64,000 nt of DNA from Deltaproteobacteria bacterium (lineage in GTDB: Bacteria > Desulfobacterota > Desulfuromonadia > Geobacterales > Geobacteraceae), in contig SBEG01000002.1 in assembly GCA_009668975.1 (NCBI GenBank), forward strand, positions 62,001 through 126,000, in the 5' to 3' direction. A program made the position numbers and the translations under genes. The notes under the pieces are model-generated. The model saw only the letters and a program-made list of their open reading frames with translations, was not told the DNA's origin and did no database searches. Within the stretch, counting starts at the first letter, position 1. Every line of letters begins with the position of its first letter. This document shows positions 1-8,269 of the stretch, in pieces.

Positions 1-117
1 GAAGGTGTCGAACTGACAAGTGGACAACAATAGTTGTTGTTCCAGAACGTTGTAACATGTACACCGTTTATCACGACGCGTAATCTGAGACAATCTGCTA
101 ACGTTATGGAGGATTTT

Positions 118-702
118 ATGAAAAAAAGTGTGTTTATCCTGTTGGGGTTATTGATTCTTTTCACCTTGCCGGGCTGTGGTTACAACACCATTCAATCTAA
201 TGAAGAAGCTGTTTTTGCCGCCTGGGGGGATGTGGAAGCTTCCTATCAGCGGCGTGCGGACCTTATTCCCAACCTTGTCGAGGTTGTCAGGGGCTACGCA
301 AAGCACGAGGCCGAAACACTGACGGCTGTCACCGAGGCGCGAGCGAAGGTCGGTTCGATGCAATTAACGAAAGAGGCCCTCAATGATCCGGCGACTGTCT
401 CCAAATTCCAGCAGGCGCAGGGCGAACTGTCCGGGGCTCTCTCCCGTTTGATGGTGGTTGTGGAGCGGTATCCAGACCTGAAGGCGAACCAGAATTTCCT
501 GGATCTGCAGAATCAGCTGGAAGGAACGGAAAATCGTATTAACGTTGCCAGGGTCCGTTACAATAAGGCGGTGGAGGTGTTCAACGTCAGCATCAGGACT
601 TTCCCCAATTCCCTGACCAATTCCCTGTTGCTCCACTTGCAGCGCAAAGAGCCTTTCAAGGCGGAAGAGGGCGCCAAGACTGCCCCCAAGGTGAAATTCT
701 GA
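118..702 (+). CDS. lemA: LemA family lipoprotein
   Basis: LemA-like envelope protein of about 194 residues. The start at 118 is preferred because a TGGAGGA ribosome site ends five bases before it and the protein then begins with a lipoprotein signal ([15 protein letters not shown], lipobox LPGC). The open frame extends further upstream to 34, but that part is not signal-like. The mature part has the family's N-terminal pattern ([19 protein letters not shown], then [10 protein letters not shown]) and a long helical body. LemA proteins are usually anchored by one N-terminal helix; here anchoring by lipid is more likely. Two TPM-domain genes follow, the usual LemA neighbourhood. The molecular function of LemA is not established. 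Confidence 0.9.
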   Translation: MKKSVFILLGLLILFTLPGCGYNTIQSNEEAVFAAWGDVEASYQRRADLIPNLVEVVRGYAKHEAETLTAVTEARAKVGSMQLTKEALNDPATVSKFQQAQGELSGALSRLMVVVERYPDLKANQNFLDLQNQLEGTENRINVARVRYNKAVEVFNVSIRTFPNSLTNSLLLHLQRKEPFKAEEGAKTAPKVKF

Positions 703-785
703 TCAGAAGTCTGTCGGACTCAGGGTAAATCTGCTGCAGATGAGAAAACCCCGTTACCGAAGCTGGTCAATGGGCCGGGAGTGCC

Positions 786-1655
786 ATGAAAACTATTCTT
801 GCCCTTATACTGTTGTTTCTCGTTCCTGCTGCCGGGAATGCTTTGGACGTGCCGACGCTTAAGGCCCATGTGAATGATTACGCGAATATTCTTTCACCTG
901 CCGCGATCCAGAAGATTGAAGCTGAACTGAGCGCATTCGAAGCGAGTGATTCAACGCAAATTGCCGTACTGACAATCCCGAGCCTGGAAGGCGAAAATAT
1001 CGAAGAATATGCAATCAAGGTCGCCGAGGCCTGGCAGATTGGGCAACAGGGCAAGGATAACGGTGCCATCCTCCTTGTCTCAAAGGGTGATCGAAAAATT
1101 CGCATAGAGGTCGGCCGGGGGTTGGAAGGCACCTTGACCGATCTGCTTTCCGGCCGGATTATTCGTTATGAGATAGGGCCCCGCTTCAAACAGGGTGATT
1201 TCGATGGCGGGATAGAAGCCGGGGTTTCCGCGATCATGTCTGCTGTGAAGGGCGAATACGCGGCTACTCCCCAGGATGCGCGTCAGGGTAAAAAAGATTC
1301 GCCGAAGCTCATGACGCTGCTGATCTTTCTTTTTGTCGCCTGCATCGTGCTGGGGGCATTATCGAAGGTACTTGGCGGCATCGCCGGAGCGGTCGGGCTT
1401 CCTGTCATCGCTCTGCTGCTCTTTTCCGGAGCAGGGATAATTACTTTGGCCATTCTTGCTTTGGTAGGGTTTTTCGGCGGACTCTTGATCAGCCTTCTGT
1501 TCGGCGGTGGCGGTCGCGGTGGCGGATTTGGTGGCGGTCCTTTTCTTGGCGGAGGAGGATTCGGCGGTGGTTCCTTTGGCGGTGGCTCCTTCGGTGGCGG
1601 TTTTTCCGGAGGAGGTGGCGGATTTGGCGGAGGCGGAGCTTCGGGAGACTGGTAA
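786..1655 (+). CDS. TPM-domain protein with glycine-rich tail (YgcG family)
   Basis: This is a 289-residue secreted or membrane-tethered TPM-domain protein. Residues 1-19 are a signal peptide. The TPM (repair/phosphatase-like) domain covers about residues 27-150, with the family run DYANILSPA and the later IRIEVGRGLEGTLTD. Two hydrophobic segments follow at about 175-240, and the tail from about 242 is almost pure Gly with Phe and Ser, ending SGDW. The Gly-rich tail after a membrane span is typical of the family. It lies between lemA and a second TPM gene, so the three probably act together at the envelope. Enzyme activity is unproven for most members. The TAA stop abuts a dispersed repeat. 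Confidence 0.9.
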   Translation: MKTILALILLFLVPAAGNALDVPTLKAHVNDYANILSPAAIQKIEAELSAFEASDSTQIAVLTIPSLEGENIEEYAIKVAEAWQIGQQGKDNGAILLVSKGDRKIRIEVGRGLEGTLTDLLSGRIIRYEIGPRFKQGDFDGGIEAGVSAIMSAVKGEYAATPQDARQGKKDSPKLMTLLIFLFVACIVLGALSKVLGGIAGAVGLPVIALLLFSGAGIITLAILALVGFFGGLLISLLFGGGGRGGGFGGGPFLGGGGFGGGSFGGGSFGGGFSGGGGGFGGGGASGDW

Positions 1656-1779
1656 TTCCAATTCCATATCAAGGCCCTCTCTGCGTTGGCTCCTCTTCGG
1701 CTGCTCAACCTACTCCTCAGTACGCCTCGCAGCCTCAGTCCTCGCCGCCTTGAGATCAGCCTTGATCTGGAATTGGAAA
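1655..1779. repeat. Dispersed 125-bp repeat, copy A
   Basis: The stretch begins at the stop codon of the TPM gene and ends shortly before the next gene. Its ends are inverted (ATTCCAATTCCA and TGGAATTGGAA). The reverse complement matches the stretch at 42996-43120 almost base for base along its length. Read on the minus strand it has a nearly open frame with a repeated AARxEAARRTE pattern. It looks like a small non-autonomous mobile or REP-type element. Confidence 0.8.
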
Positions 1780-1809
1780 AACGTCGCTGCAAGGGGGCAC
1801 AGTACGGAC

Positions 1810-2520
1810 ATGAATAAGAAAAAATCCACATCATTTTTTACTGAAGAGGAAAATGCCCGCATCCGCTCGGCCGTCGAAAAAGCTGAGGCGAATACTTCAG
1901 GTGAGATTGTCACGATGGTAGTCGATCACAGTGACAGTTACCGGGAGGCGGAGATTCTTGGCTCGGTTCTTACCGCCGCCTTCTGCGCGTTTCTTTTGGA
2001 GATCACTATCCAGATCGGTTTGCTCTGGTTCTCAAGTTCAGGGTGGGGTGCCGGTTCAATACTGAACGCTGAGATCGTATTATATGGTGTTTCATTCTGG
2101 ACCTATATCCCCCTGGTTATCATATTGTTTTTCCCCCTCAGACTGCTATTCAGGCGACGCGAGGTGTTGAAGCTGCCTTTTGTCGGGAGAACTAGAATTG
2201 AAGAGGCGGTGCGTGATCGTGCGGTGCGGGCATTCTTTGAAAAGGAGCTCTACCGAACGCGCGATGAAACCGGTATCCTGATATTTCTTTCACTATTGGA
2301 ACATAAGGTCTGGATACTGGCTGACCGGGGAATTAATAACCGACTGCCCCATGAGCAATGGCAGGAACTGGCGCGGGAACTGTCCCTGGGTATGCGGGAA
2401 AAAAGAGCATGTGAAGCTCTGTGTAATGTTATCGGGTCGTGCGGTGAAGTGTTGACCCAACATTTTCCAAGAAAGGCTGATGACACGAATGAGCTTGCGG
2501 ATCACGTGTTGCACCACTAG
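1810..2520 (+). CDS. TPM-domain membrane protein
   Basis: The protein has 236 residues starting at ATG 1810; the frame is open further upstream only because the repeat before it is readable. A cytosolic N-terminal part (FFTEEENARIRSAVEKAEANTSGEIV) opens the TPM domain, two membrane segments interrupt it at about residues 45-65 and 90-115, and the rest of the domain follows (RDRAVRAFFEKELYRTRDETGILI, then a VWILADRGIN stretch). This split arrangement is common in the second TPM protein next to lemA. There is no Gly-rich tail. It is likely cotranscribed with the upstream pair, despite the repeat between them. Function is unknown beyond an envelope role. Confidence 0.85.
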   Translation: MNKKKSTSFFTEEENARIRSAVEKAEANTSGEIVTMVVDHSDSYREAEILGSVLTAAFCAFLLEITIQIGLLWFSSSGWGAGSILNAEIVLYGVSFWTYIPLVIILFFPLRLLFRRREVLKLPFVGRTRIEEAVRDRAVRAFFEKELYRTRDETGILIFLSLLEHKVWILADRGINNRLPHEQWQELARELSLGMREKRACEALCNVIGSCGEVLTQHFPRKADDTNELADHVLHH

Positions 2521-2574
2521 CCCGGTTATTTGTTTCTTAGTGCCGCTGTACCAGCTGTTTTTCAGGGAGGATTT

Positions 2575-3141
2575 TTGAGCTTAAGTGTATTTCTTTCTAC
2601 TTTCGGCATAATATTTCTGGCAGAATTGGGCGACAAGACTCAGCTCACGGCCATGGCGCTTGCGGCCCGTTATCCCTGGAAAAAAATATTTGTCGGCATT
2701 GCCCTCGCTTTTGCACTGCTGAACCTTGGCGCAGTGCTTGTGGGAAAGATTCTTTTCGTTCTGTTTCCGGTTTTCTGGACGAAGATTGCCTCGGCCGGGT
2801 TGTTCCTCTACTTCGGGATCACTACCCTGCGACACTCCGGGGCCGATGAGGAATCTCACAAAATTGTGGCATCCGGTGCGATTCGCACCGCTTTTCTCAT
2901 GATACTTCTGGCCGAACTGGGCGACAAGACGCAGCTTGTTACCCTCAGTCTTGCTGCCCAACATGATTCCCCTTTTCTGGTTTTCTGTGCCTCGACCCTT
3001 GCTCTGTGGCTGGTTTCACTGATCGGTATTTTTCTTGGAAAGCAGCTGATTCGTTATTTTCCCATCCGCTACATTCACCGGGCGGCAGGTGCACTGTTCC
3101 TTTTGTTTGGCGTTGCGCTCCTCTATCAGACCCTAGCGTAG
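2575..3141 (+). CDS. GDT1/TMEM165 (UPF0016) family cation transporter
   Basis: This is a 188-residue integral membrane protein. The family signature ELGDKT occurs twice, at residues 17-22 and 114-119, each at the start of a three-helix repeat; these acidic motifs form the ion site in the family. Members move Mn2+ or Ca2+ in exchange for protons (known from relatives such as MneA and Gdt1). A TTG start at 2575 is chosen because AGGGAGG lies directly upstream at 2564-2570 and the repeat then begins at once; a longer frame from 2530 adds an unlikely leader. It follows the TPM gene by 54 bases and may be in the same transcript. Confidence 0.85.
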   Translation: MSLSVFLSTFGIIFLAELGDKTQLTAMALAARYPWKKIFVGIALAFALLNLGAVLVGKILFVLFPVFWTKIASAGLFLYFGITTLRHSGADEESHKIVASGAIRTAFLMILLAELGDKTQLVTLSLAAQHDSPFLVFCASTLALWLVSLIGIFLGKQLIRYFPIRYIHRAAGALFLLFGVALLYQTLA

Positions 3142-3298
3142 TACTTCTTTGGCTACTGTACCGCAAAGCTGAATTCGTTACGGCCATTCCGAAGATCCTC
3201 CCGGACAAATCTTTACTCTGCCACGTGTAGTCCTTCGTTGCATTTTTTAGGGTGATTCCCTACAATGACGTAAATTATGTTCCCTGCCAAAGAAACCC

Positions 3299-4126
3299 AT
3301 GTCTGAGAAATATATCGAAAAAGCCTTTCTTTATTTTGTTGCCTTCTCACTGCTGCTTCATGTAGCTGTTTTGACAGTTCTTTATTTTTTGCCGGAAGAA
3401 AAGCGAGAGTTTGCCCCTGAGCCATACATGGTGGAGTTGAGTGACCTTCCTGAAGTGAAAGATAAATCGCAGTCAAAGGAACATACAAAAAGGCTTGATG
3501 AGGTTCGCAGGAGGGTCGCGCGGGAGATTGCGCCGAAAGGGGCTGTGAGCCGGGAGCGACTGCCGTCGGCAACCGCGTCAGTTCCGAGACGACCAGCGGT
3601 GGCGGCACCGCTGGTCGAAAATGTACCGCAACTTCCCCATGAGACGGCCAGGGGGCCGAAAGCAGTTTCGCCGGATCTGAAAAAGTTCCCCGAACTGGCA
3701 AAGCTCTTTCCCAGCGCAGAAAGAATGTCGCGCTTGGAAGAAAGTTACCGGAAAAAATACGATGCGGAAATTGAAGAGGGAGAGACCAGCTTTCTTAACT
3801 CGGATGATATTCAGTTCGGATCATTTCTGCGACGATTCGAAACGGCAGTGTATGGTGTCTGGACTTATCCCGCTGCTGCTTCGCGGGCTGGGATCCAAGG
3901 AGTTACGCCGGTAAAAATCACCTTCAATAGAAAAGGTGAAATAGAAAATATTCAGCTGCTCCAGTCATCCGGCAGCCGGATTCTGGACGATGAAGTTTTT
4001 CGTGCCCTGCGAGCCCTTGGGCCCATCGGCAGTTTTCCGAAAAACTATACTAAGGATCACTTCAATCTTATTGCATTTTTTGAGTACGGACTGAGTTCCG
4101 GTTTGAGCCGGGGCAGTATCCGCTGA
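3299..4126 (+). CDS. TonB-like energy transducer
   Basis: The 275-residue protein has TonB architecture. One N-terminal membrane helix lies at about residues 10-32, followed by a charged periplasmic linker rich in Lys, Glu, Pro and Arg (about 33-160). A C-terminal TonB-type domain occupies about 175-270; it includes VYGVWTYPAAASRAGIQGV, then VKITFNRKGEIENIQLLQSSG, ending near FNLIAFFEYGL. Such proteins couple the ExbBD proton motor to outer-membrane receptors or act in envelope complexes. No exbB or exbD lies nearby. It converges on galU with eight bases between stops. Confidence 0.8.
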   Translation: MSEKYIEKAFLYFVAFSLLLHVAVLTVLYFLPEEKREFAPEPYMVELSDLPEVKDKSQSKEHTKRLDEVRRRVAREIAPKGAVSRERLPSATASVPRRPAVAAPLVENVPQLPHETARGPKAVSPDLKKFPELAKLFPSAERMSRLEESYRKKYDAEIEEGETSFLNSDDIQFGSFLRRFETAVYGVWTYPAAASRAGIQGVTPVKITFNRKGEIENIQLLQSSGSRILDDEVFRALRALGPIGSFPKNYTKDHFNLIAFFEYGLSSGLSRGSIR

Positions 4127-4134
4127 GTGACTGG

Positions 4135-4998
4135 TCAACAGAGTCGAGCTCGCAGATACTTTTCCAAATCCCTTCCCAAGTCTTCTCTTTTTAAGGCCAT
4201 ATCTATTGTTGCTTTCAGAAATCCTAATTTATCTCCGCAATCGTAACGAGTCCCCTCGAATTGGCACCCATAGACAGTCTGCAGTTCGGATAATTTTAAA
4301 ATTGCATCGGTTAACTGAATTTCACCGCCTTTTCCGGGCTCCTGTTTTTCTAGGATCGGAAATATCTCCGGAGTCAGGACGTATCTGCCGATAATTGCCA
4401 GATCCGAGGGGGCGTCTTCCTTTTTCGGTTTTTCCACCAAATCGGTAACCTCGTAGATTCTATTGGCAAGTGAATTTGCCCGGACACAGCCATAGGCGGA
4501 AATGTTTTCCATGGGCACCTGCTCCAGTGCCAGAACCGAGCCCTGGTAGGTGTTGAAAACAGAAATAAGTTGGCTGAGACATGGTTTATCCGCATCAATG
4601 ATATCGTCGCCAAGCAGGACGGCAAATGGGTCGTTACCTACGAATTCACGCGCACAGAGAATGGCGTGACCGAGACCTAGCGCCTGCTTCTGTCGCACAT
4701 AGAAGATGCTTACCATCTCCGCGATATCCCGGACTTCCTTGACGATGTCATCCTTGCCTTTTTCATGGAGGATTGACTCAAGTTCGAAGGAAATGTCGAA
4801 ATGGTCTTCAATGGCACGCTTTCCGCGACCGGTGACGAAGAGGATCTGCTCGATTCCCGCGGCCACCGCTTCCTCAACAACGTATTGAACTAGCGGCTTG
4901 TCGATGAGTGAGAGCATTTCCTTTGGCGATGCTTTTGTTGCCGGCAGGAATCGTGTGCCCAGTCCTGCCACCGGAAATACGGCTTTCTTGACGTTCAT
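4135..4998 (-). CDS. galU: UTP-glucose-1-phosphate uridylyltransferase
   Basis: This 287-residue GalU makes UDP-glucose from UTP and glucose-1-phosphate for lipopolysaccharide and capsule synthesis. The nucleotide-binding start is clear ([20 protein letters not shown]), followed by the LVQYVVEEA and LGDDII segments and a C-terminal GEIQLTDAI motif. Length and motif order are those of bacterial GalU. The start overlaps the end of folD by four bases, so the two are translationally coupled and transcribed folD then galU. The pairing with folD has no obvious metabolic link. Confidence 0.95.
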   Translation of the reverse strand: MNVKKAVFPVAGLGTRFLPATKASPKEMLSLIDKPLVQYVVEEAVAAGIEQILFVTGRGKRAIEDHFDISFELESILHEKGKDDIVKEVRDIAEMVSIFYVRQKQALGLGHAILCAREFVGNDPFAVLLGDDIIDADKPCLSQLISVFNTYQGSVLALEQVPMENISAYGCVRANSLANRIYEVTDLVEKPKKEDAPSDLAIIGRYVLTPEIFPILEKQEPGKGGEIQLTDAILKLSELQTVYGCQFEGTRYDCGDKLGFLKATIDMALKREDLGRDLEKYLRARLC

Positions 4999-5873
4999 GA
5001 AGGTTCCTCCTGCGAGTTCTGTTTTGCAGCATGGGAAATTTTTGCGGATAGCAGGGTATTCTGCAGGAGCATGGTTATGGTCATAGGACCGACACCTCCC
5101 GGGACCGGAGTTATATACGAGGCTCTTTCTGCCGCAGCTTCAAACTCCACATCACCAACGAGTTTTTTTTCGGCGATGCGATTGACGCCAACATCGATAA
5201 CCACGGCGCCTTTCTTGATCCATGCGCCGGGAATGGCTTCAGGCCGGCCAATTGCCGCAATCAGCACATCGGCCCGAGCGATTTTGTCCGGCAGATCAAC
5301 GGTTCGCGTGTGGCAGATTGTTACGGTGGCATGTTGCTGCAGACACATGAAAGCCACCGGCTTGCCGACAATGTTGGAGCGGCCAACGACCACAACTTCC
5401 TTCCCGGTCAGATCTATCCCGTATTCCTTCAGCAGCACCATGATGCCATACGGGGTGCATGGCTGGAAGGTCGGTTTTCCAAGGACCAGGCGGCCGACAT
5501 TGTAGGGATGGAAACCGTCAACATCCTTTTCCGGTGAGATAGCTTCGAGTACTCTGGCCTCGTTGATATGTTTTGGCAAAGGTAGTTGAACGAGTATCCC
5601 GTGGATTCGAGTGTCGTGGTTCAGGCTTTCAATCAGGGACAGCAATTCTTTTTCTCCGGTTTCAGCCGGAAGTTTATGTTCATCAGAGAAAATGCCGACA
5701 TCGCAACAAGCTTTTTCCTTCATGTGAACATAGACTCTGCTGGCCGGATTGTCACCAACCAGAACCACCGCAAGTCCCGGCCGAGTGCCTTCCGATACAA
5801 GCTTTTGTACTTCCGTGTTTATTTCTGCGCGGAGTTTATGAGCGGTTGCTTTTCCATCTATCGTGATAGCCAT
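4995..5873 (-). CDS. folD: Bifunctional methylenetetrahydrofolate dehydrogenase/cyclohydrolase
   Basis: FolD, 292 residues, interconverts methylene-, methenyl- and formyl-tetrahydrofolate with NADP in the cytosol. The catalytic Tyr-Lys pair sits in [17 protein letters not shown], the ILVQLPLP and DVDGFHPYN segments form the folate side, and [13 protein letters not shown] is the Rossmann nucleotide loop. The C-terminal [10 protein letters not shown] motif is intact. It is the first gene of a two-gene unit with galU. The last residues ([11 protein letters not shown]) extend a little past the usual end, which may reflect the overlap with galU. Confidence 0.95.
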   Translation of the reverse strand: MAITIDGKATAHKLRAEINTEVQKLVSEGTRPGLAVVLVGDNPASRVYVHMKEKACCDVGIFSDEHKLPAETGEKELLSLIESLNHDTRIHGILVQLPLPKHINEARVLEAISPEKDVDGFHPYNVGRLVLGKPTFQPCTPYGIMVLLKEYGIDLTGKEVVVVGRSNIVGKPVAFMCLQQHATVTICHTRTVDLPDKIARADVLIAAIGRPEAIPGAWIKKGAVVIDVGVNRIAEKKLVGDVEFEAAAERASYITPVPGGVGPMTITMLLQNTLLSAKISHAAKQNSQEEPS

Positions 5874-5967
5874 TGTGGTGGATTCCTGTGTAAGTGATGA
5901 GCGTTTCCAAGGGAAACGTCCGATGAGAATGCGGCGATCAGCCGTCTAAGATAAGAATTTCAGCCAG

Positions 5968-5998
5968 AAAAAAATCCCCCATACGGGGGACATTTTTT
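5968..5998 (-). terminator. Rho-independent terminator after fmdB operon
   Basis: A perfect six-base stem TCCCCC/GGGGGA with an ATAC loop (5975-5990) is followed, on the minus strand, by seven T residues. It lies just past the stop of the fmdB-like gene. The plus strand also shows a short T run, so it may work both ways. Confidence 0.8.
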
Positions 5999-6006
5999 CA
6001 GGAGTT

Positions 6007-6258
6007 TTAGGCTGCCGCGGAAGGGCAGGTTGAACAGGCTCCATCCTTCGGACAGCTTTGGGGGGATTTCGCCGCGGAAGATTTTGCATAGCCTTCGTTA
6101 TACCAGCCGCTGCCCTTGAGAGCGAAAGACGTCTGGGAGATCAGTTTCTGAATCGGTCCGCCGCAACTCGGGCATTCCGTAGCTGGTTCGTCCGAAAATT
6201 TCTGGCGAAGCTCGAAGTGGTTGCCGCAGTTTGAGCATTGATATTCATAAATCGGCAT
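6007..6258 (-). CDS. FmdB-family zinc ribbon protein
   Basis: This small protein has 83 residues. It starts MPIYEYQCSNCG at 6258, behind a strong AGGAGGTG site; the open frame continues upstream without meaning. Two CxxC pairs (CSNC near residues 8-11 and CPSC near 32-35) form a zinc ribbon. The GSGWYNEGYA segment is the family's usual linker, followed by a Ser/Ala/Lys-rich tail with four more Cys residues. FmdB-like proteins are proposed regulators but their role is open. It ends the yggT-divIVA-DUF167-CBS group and is followed by a terminator. Confidence 0.9.
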   Translation of the reverse strand: MPIYEYQCSNCGNHFELRQKFSDEPATECPSCGGPIQKLISQTSFALKGSGWYNEGYAKSSAAKSPQSCPKDGACSTCPSAAA

Positions 6259-6345
6259 TTTGATGCACCTCCTGTACTTTTGTAAAATATAAGAATTCCC
6301 CCGGGTATTTGTCAATACATTTGGGCAAGAATTTATATTTGCTGG

Positions 6346-6810
6346 TTATTTGAAGAAACAACGTGTCATGGCGAACAACAATGGCGTCCGATAGATGACT
6401 CCCACGACTTTCTTGTCGCGGACGACAGGAATCCTGTGGAATCGGTGGGTAATGAAGAGATCGACAAGATCGCTGACATCGGCGTCTTCCGTTACCGATA
6501 GAGGTTCTCTGTCCATGATGTCTTCAACCAGCTTGTCTTTCAGGTTGCAGCATAGCTGTTCGTAAAAATTTTCCTTCAGTTTTTCTTTAGGTGTTACTTC
6601 GCCGCCGCTTTCCATCAGCGCTATCATGATGGTGAGAGGCATCAGGACGCCGGCCAGTTCTCCCCAATCGTTGATTACCACGAGACCGGGAGCCGCATTG
6701 AGGAAACTTTTATCGCCGTAGTTTTTTTGTAGTAACAGGACAGCTTCCTTGAGGGACGCCTTCCTTGAAATCGTTGTAAGATCGGTAACCATTATGTCTT
6801 TGGCTTTCAT
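6346..6810 (-). CDS. CBS-domain pair protein
   Basis: The protein has 154 residues and consists of two CBS domains. The first starts with AKDIMVTDLTTISRKASLKEAV and the second with VEDIMDREPLSVTEDADVSDLV; HRFHRIPVVRDKKVVGVI is the standard CBS ending. Between them lies an insertion (about residues 60-95) with CC near its end. CBS pairs bind adenine nucleotides and act as sensors in partner proteins. It stands alone here, overlapping the DUF167 gene by four bases, so it is translated with it. The partner is unknown. Confidence 0.88.
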   Translation of the reverse strand: MKAKDIMVTDLTTISRKASLKEAVLLLQKNYGDKSFLNAAPGLVVINDWGELAGVLMPLTIMIALMESGGEVTPKEKLKENFYEQLCCNLKDKLVEDIMDREPLSVTEDADVSDLVDLFITHRFHRIPVVRDKKVVGVIYRTPLLFAMTRCFFK

Positions 6811-7136
6811 TCAGAACTCCGTGATGGGTTTTTGAGTAGTGCCAGTACTTCTTCTTTGGTTGTGCCTTGAATAGACACGGTTTTGTGCCGCGACTTTTCT
6901 CCGGCTATGATGCGTACGTTCGATTTTGCCACATGCAGAAGTTTTGCGAAAAATTCCTGACAGAGTTTATTTGCGGCGCCTTCGACAGGGGGAGATGTCA
7001 GGCGGACCTTGAGTTCGTTCCCGCTGAGCCCACAGATTTCATTGCGGCAGGCTTTTGGCTGAACATGGAGGGAAAAAGTGACTCCTTCGCCGGACTCGCT
7101 GATACGGAAAACATCTTCTCCAGAATTATTCTTCAT
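6807..7136 (-). CDS. DUF167 (YggU) family protein
   Basis: A 109-residue cytosolic protein of the DUF167 family. The core motifs are HVQPKACRNEICG, then ELKVRLTSPPVEGAANKLCQEFFAKLL and VRIIAGEKSRHKTVSI. The ATG at 7136 is preferred over an upstream in-frame start at 7166, because the latter would overlap divIVA by 41 bases. DUF167 genes often follow yggT and divIVA, as here. The biochemical role is unknown. Confidence 0.88.
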   Translation of the reverse strand: MKNNSGEDVFRISESGEGVTFSLHVQPKACRNEICGLSGNELKVRLTSPPVEGAANKLCQEFFAKLLHVAKSNVRIIAGEKSRHKTVSIQGTTKEEVLALLKNPSRSSE

Positions 7137-7575
7137 GAATTGAGAGCATTTTGGTGTGGGACTCAATCAGGGAGCGGAAGGATGATTCAAATTGTATTTT
7201 TTGCCTGCGTAACTCCTGAATGTCATTTCTGAGTTGAACAAGTTTATTTTCAGCCTCAGCCAGGATCTTTTCAGCCTTGACTTCAGCCTCGGCAATGATC
7301 AGCTCCGCTTCTTTCTGTGCGTTGCATTTCATTTCTTCGGTGATTCTTTGTGCTGCCAGCAAGGTTTCGCGTAGATCTTTTTCCCTCAGTGTCAGGACTT
7401 CCGACTCGGCGGCCATTTTCTGTGTCTGCTCGCGAAATAGGTTGTTTTCCCTGTTCAGATTCTCCATTTCCTGGGCCACAGCCTGGAGAAATGAGTCTAC
7501 TTCATCGGGATTCAGACCGCCGAAAAGCTTGCCTTTGAATTGCTGCTGCTGAATGTCGAGAGGGGTGATTTTCAC
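7126..7575 (-). CDS. divIVA: DivIVA-domain coiled-coil protein
   Basis: This 149-residue protein opens with the DivIVA membrane-binding motif (MKITPLDIQQQQFKGKLFGGLNPDEVDSFL, given here only as a guide to residues 1-30) and continues as one long coiled coil rich in Glu, Ala and Lys. DivIVA proteins bind curved membrane and organise division or polar growth in Gram-positives. In deltaproteobacteria a short form commonly sits after yggT, as here, and its role is less clear. It overlaps both neighbours by a few bases, so the operon is tightly coupled. Confidence 0.9.
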   Translation of the reverse strand: MKITPLDIQQQQFKGKLFGGLNPDEVDSFLQAVAQEMENLNRENNLFREQTQKMAAESEVLTLREKDLRETLLAAQRITEEMKCNAQKEAELIIAEAEVKAEKILAEAENKLVQLRNDIQELRRQKIQFESSFRSLIESHTKMLSIHEE

Positions 7576-7889
7576 GGAAATCCTCCGATGTTAAGTTTCA
7601 TCCGGTAGCCCTGGTCAAGTATCGATGCGATCAGGAATTTCTGCAGGAAAAAGATGACAAGCAAGACTATAAGGGGCGAAAGATCCAGACCGCCCATCGC
7701 GGGGAGCCTCTTTCTGACTTGAAAGAGAACCGGTTCCGTGATGCGATGGAGAAAATTTACAATGGGATTGTACGGGTCAGGATTAACCCAGGAAATAAGC
7801 GCCCGGGCAATGATGATATACATGTAGACAGTGAGGATGAGGTCCATGATTTTCCCTAGTGCAATAAGGAAATTGGCGGCAACAAACAT
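7572..7889 (-). CDS. YggT family membrane protein
   Basis: First gene of the minus-strand operon, 105 residues. Two YggT-type hydrophobic units are visible: an N-terminal one (FLIALGKIMDLILTVYMYIIIARALISW) and a C-terminal one (DLSPLIVLLVIFFLQKFLIASIL). The linking segment NPDPYNPIVNFLHRITEPVL holds the family's conserved Asn-Pro and TEP residues. Members have been linked to osmotic adaptation and cell division, but without a defined activity. It overlaps divIVA by four bases. Confidence 0.9.
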   Translation of the reverse strand: MFVAANFLIALGKIMDLILTVYMYIIIARALISWVNPDPYNPIVNFLHRITEPVLFQVRKRLPAMGGLDLSPLIVLLVIFFLQKFLIASILDQGYRMKLNIGGFP

Positions 7890-8023
7890 TCAATCCTCCC
7901 TGGGTGAGTTGTGTAAGAACAGCAACTTTATACAGAAATTAGGGTGTTCTGTCAAGTCGGGTGGACGGGGCAACGGGATTTGATCATCTGGTAAGCTAAT
8001 GCACTTACACGGCTTTTTTTTTG

Positions 8024-8051
8024 TTGTAACAACGGTTATTATGGTTATACT
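8024..8051 (+). promoter_or_regulatory. Possible sigma-70 promoter for the MerR-like gene
   Basis: TTGTAA (8024-8029) and TATACT (8046-8051) are separated by 16 bases, 33 bases before the start codon at 8084. The -10 is good, the -35 is partial and lies in a T-rich stretch. Confidence 0.45.
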
Positions 8052-8083
8052 GAAAATCCCCTACGAGAAAGGAGTCTGTGACT

Positions 8084-8269
8084 ATGTCTATTGCGAAAAC
8101 CTGGTTTTCCGTGGAGGATGCCGAGTCCAAATTCGGCGTTCCGAAGAATCTTGTTCTGAAATGGGTTGAAGAAGGTCTGATTCGTTGTGAACAGCATGGC
8201 GGCAAGGTCACTTCTGTTAACGGGGATGATCTGGCGCTCAAACTTGAGGAGCACGTGAAGAATCGTTGA
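8084..8269 (+). CDS. Small MerR-like helix-turn-helix protein
   Basis: The product has 61 residues. The start at ATG 8084 has GAAAGGAG about ten bases upstream; a GTG two codons earlier is possible. The sequence KTWFSVEDAESKFGVPKNLVLKWVEEGLIRCE is the pattern of a MerR or excisionase-type winged helix-turn-helix, where the Trp-Val-Glu-Glu-Gly turn precedes the wing. It ends in a short basic tail. It overlaps the end of ubiE on the other strand by 32 bases. Probably a DNA-binding regulator or an adaptor; the target is unknown. Confidence 0.75.
   Translation: MSIAKTWFSVEDAESKFGVPKNLVLKWVEEGLIRCEQHGGKVTSVNGDDLALKLEEHVKNR

Noticed and set aside
1283-1834. Minus-strand frame of 183 residues, very Pro-rich
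   Set aside because: It is the reverse shadow of the Gly-rich tail of the TPM gene; the composition is a consequence of GGC codons read backwards.
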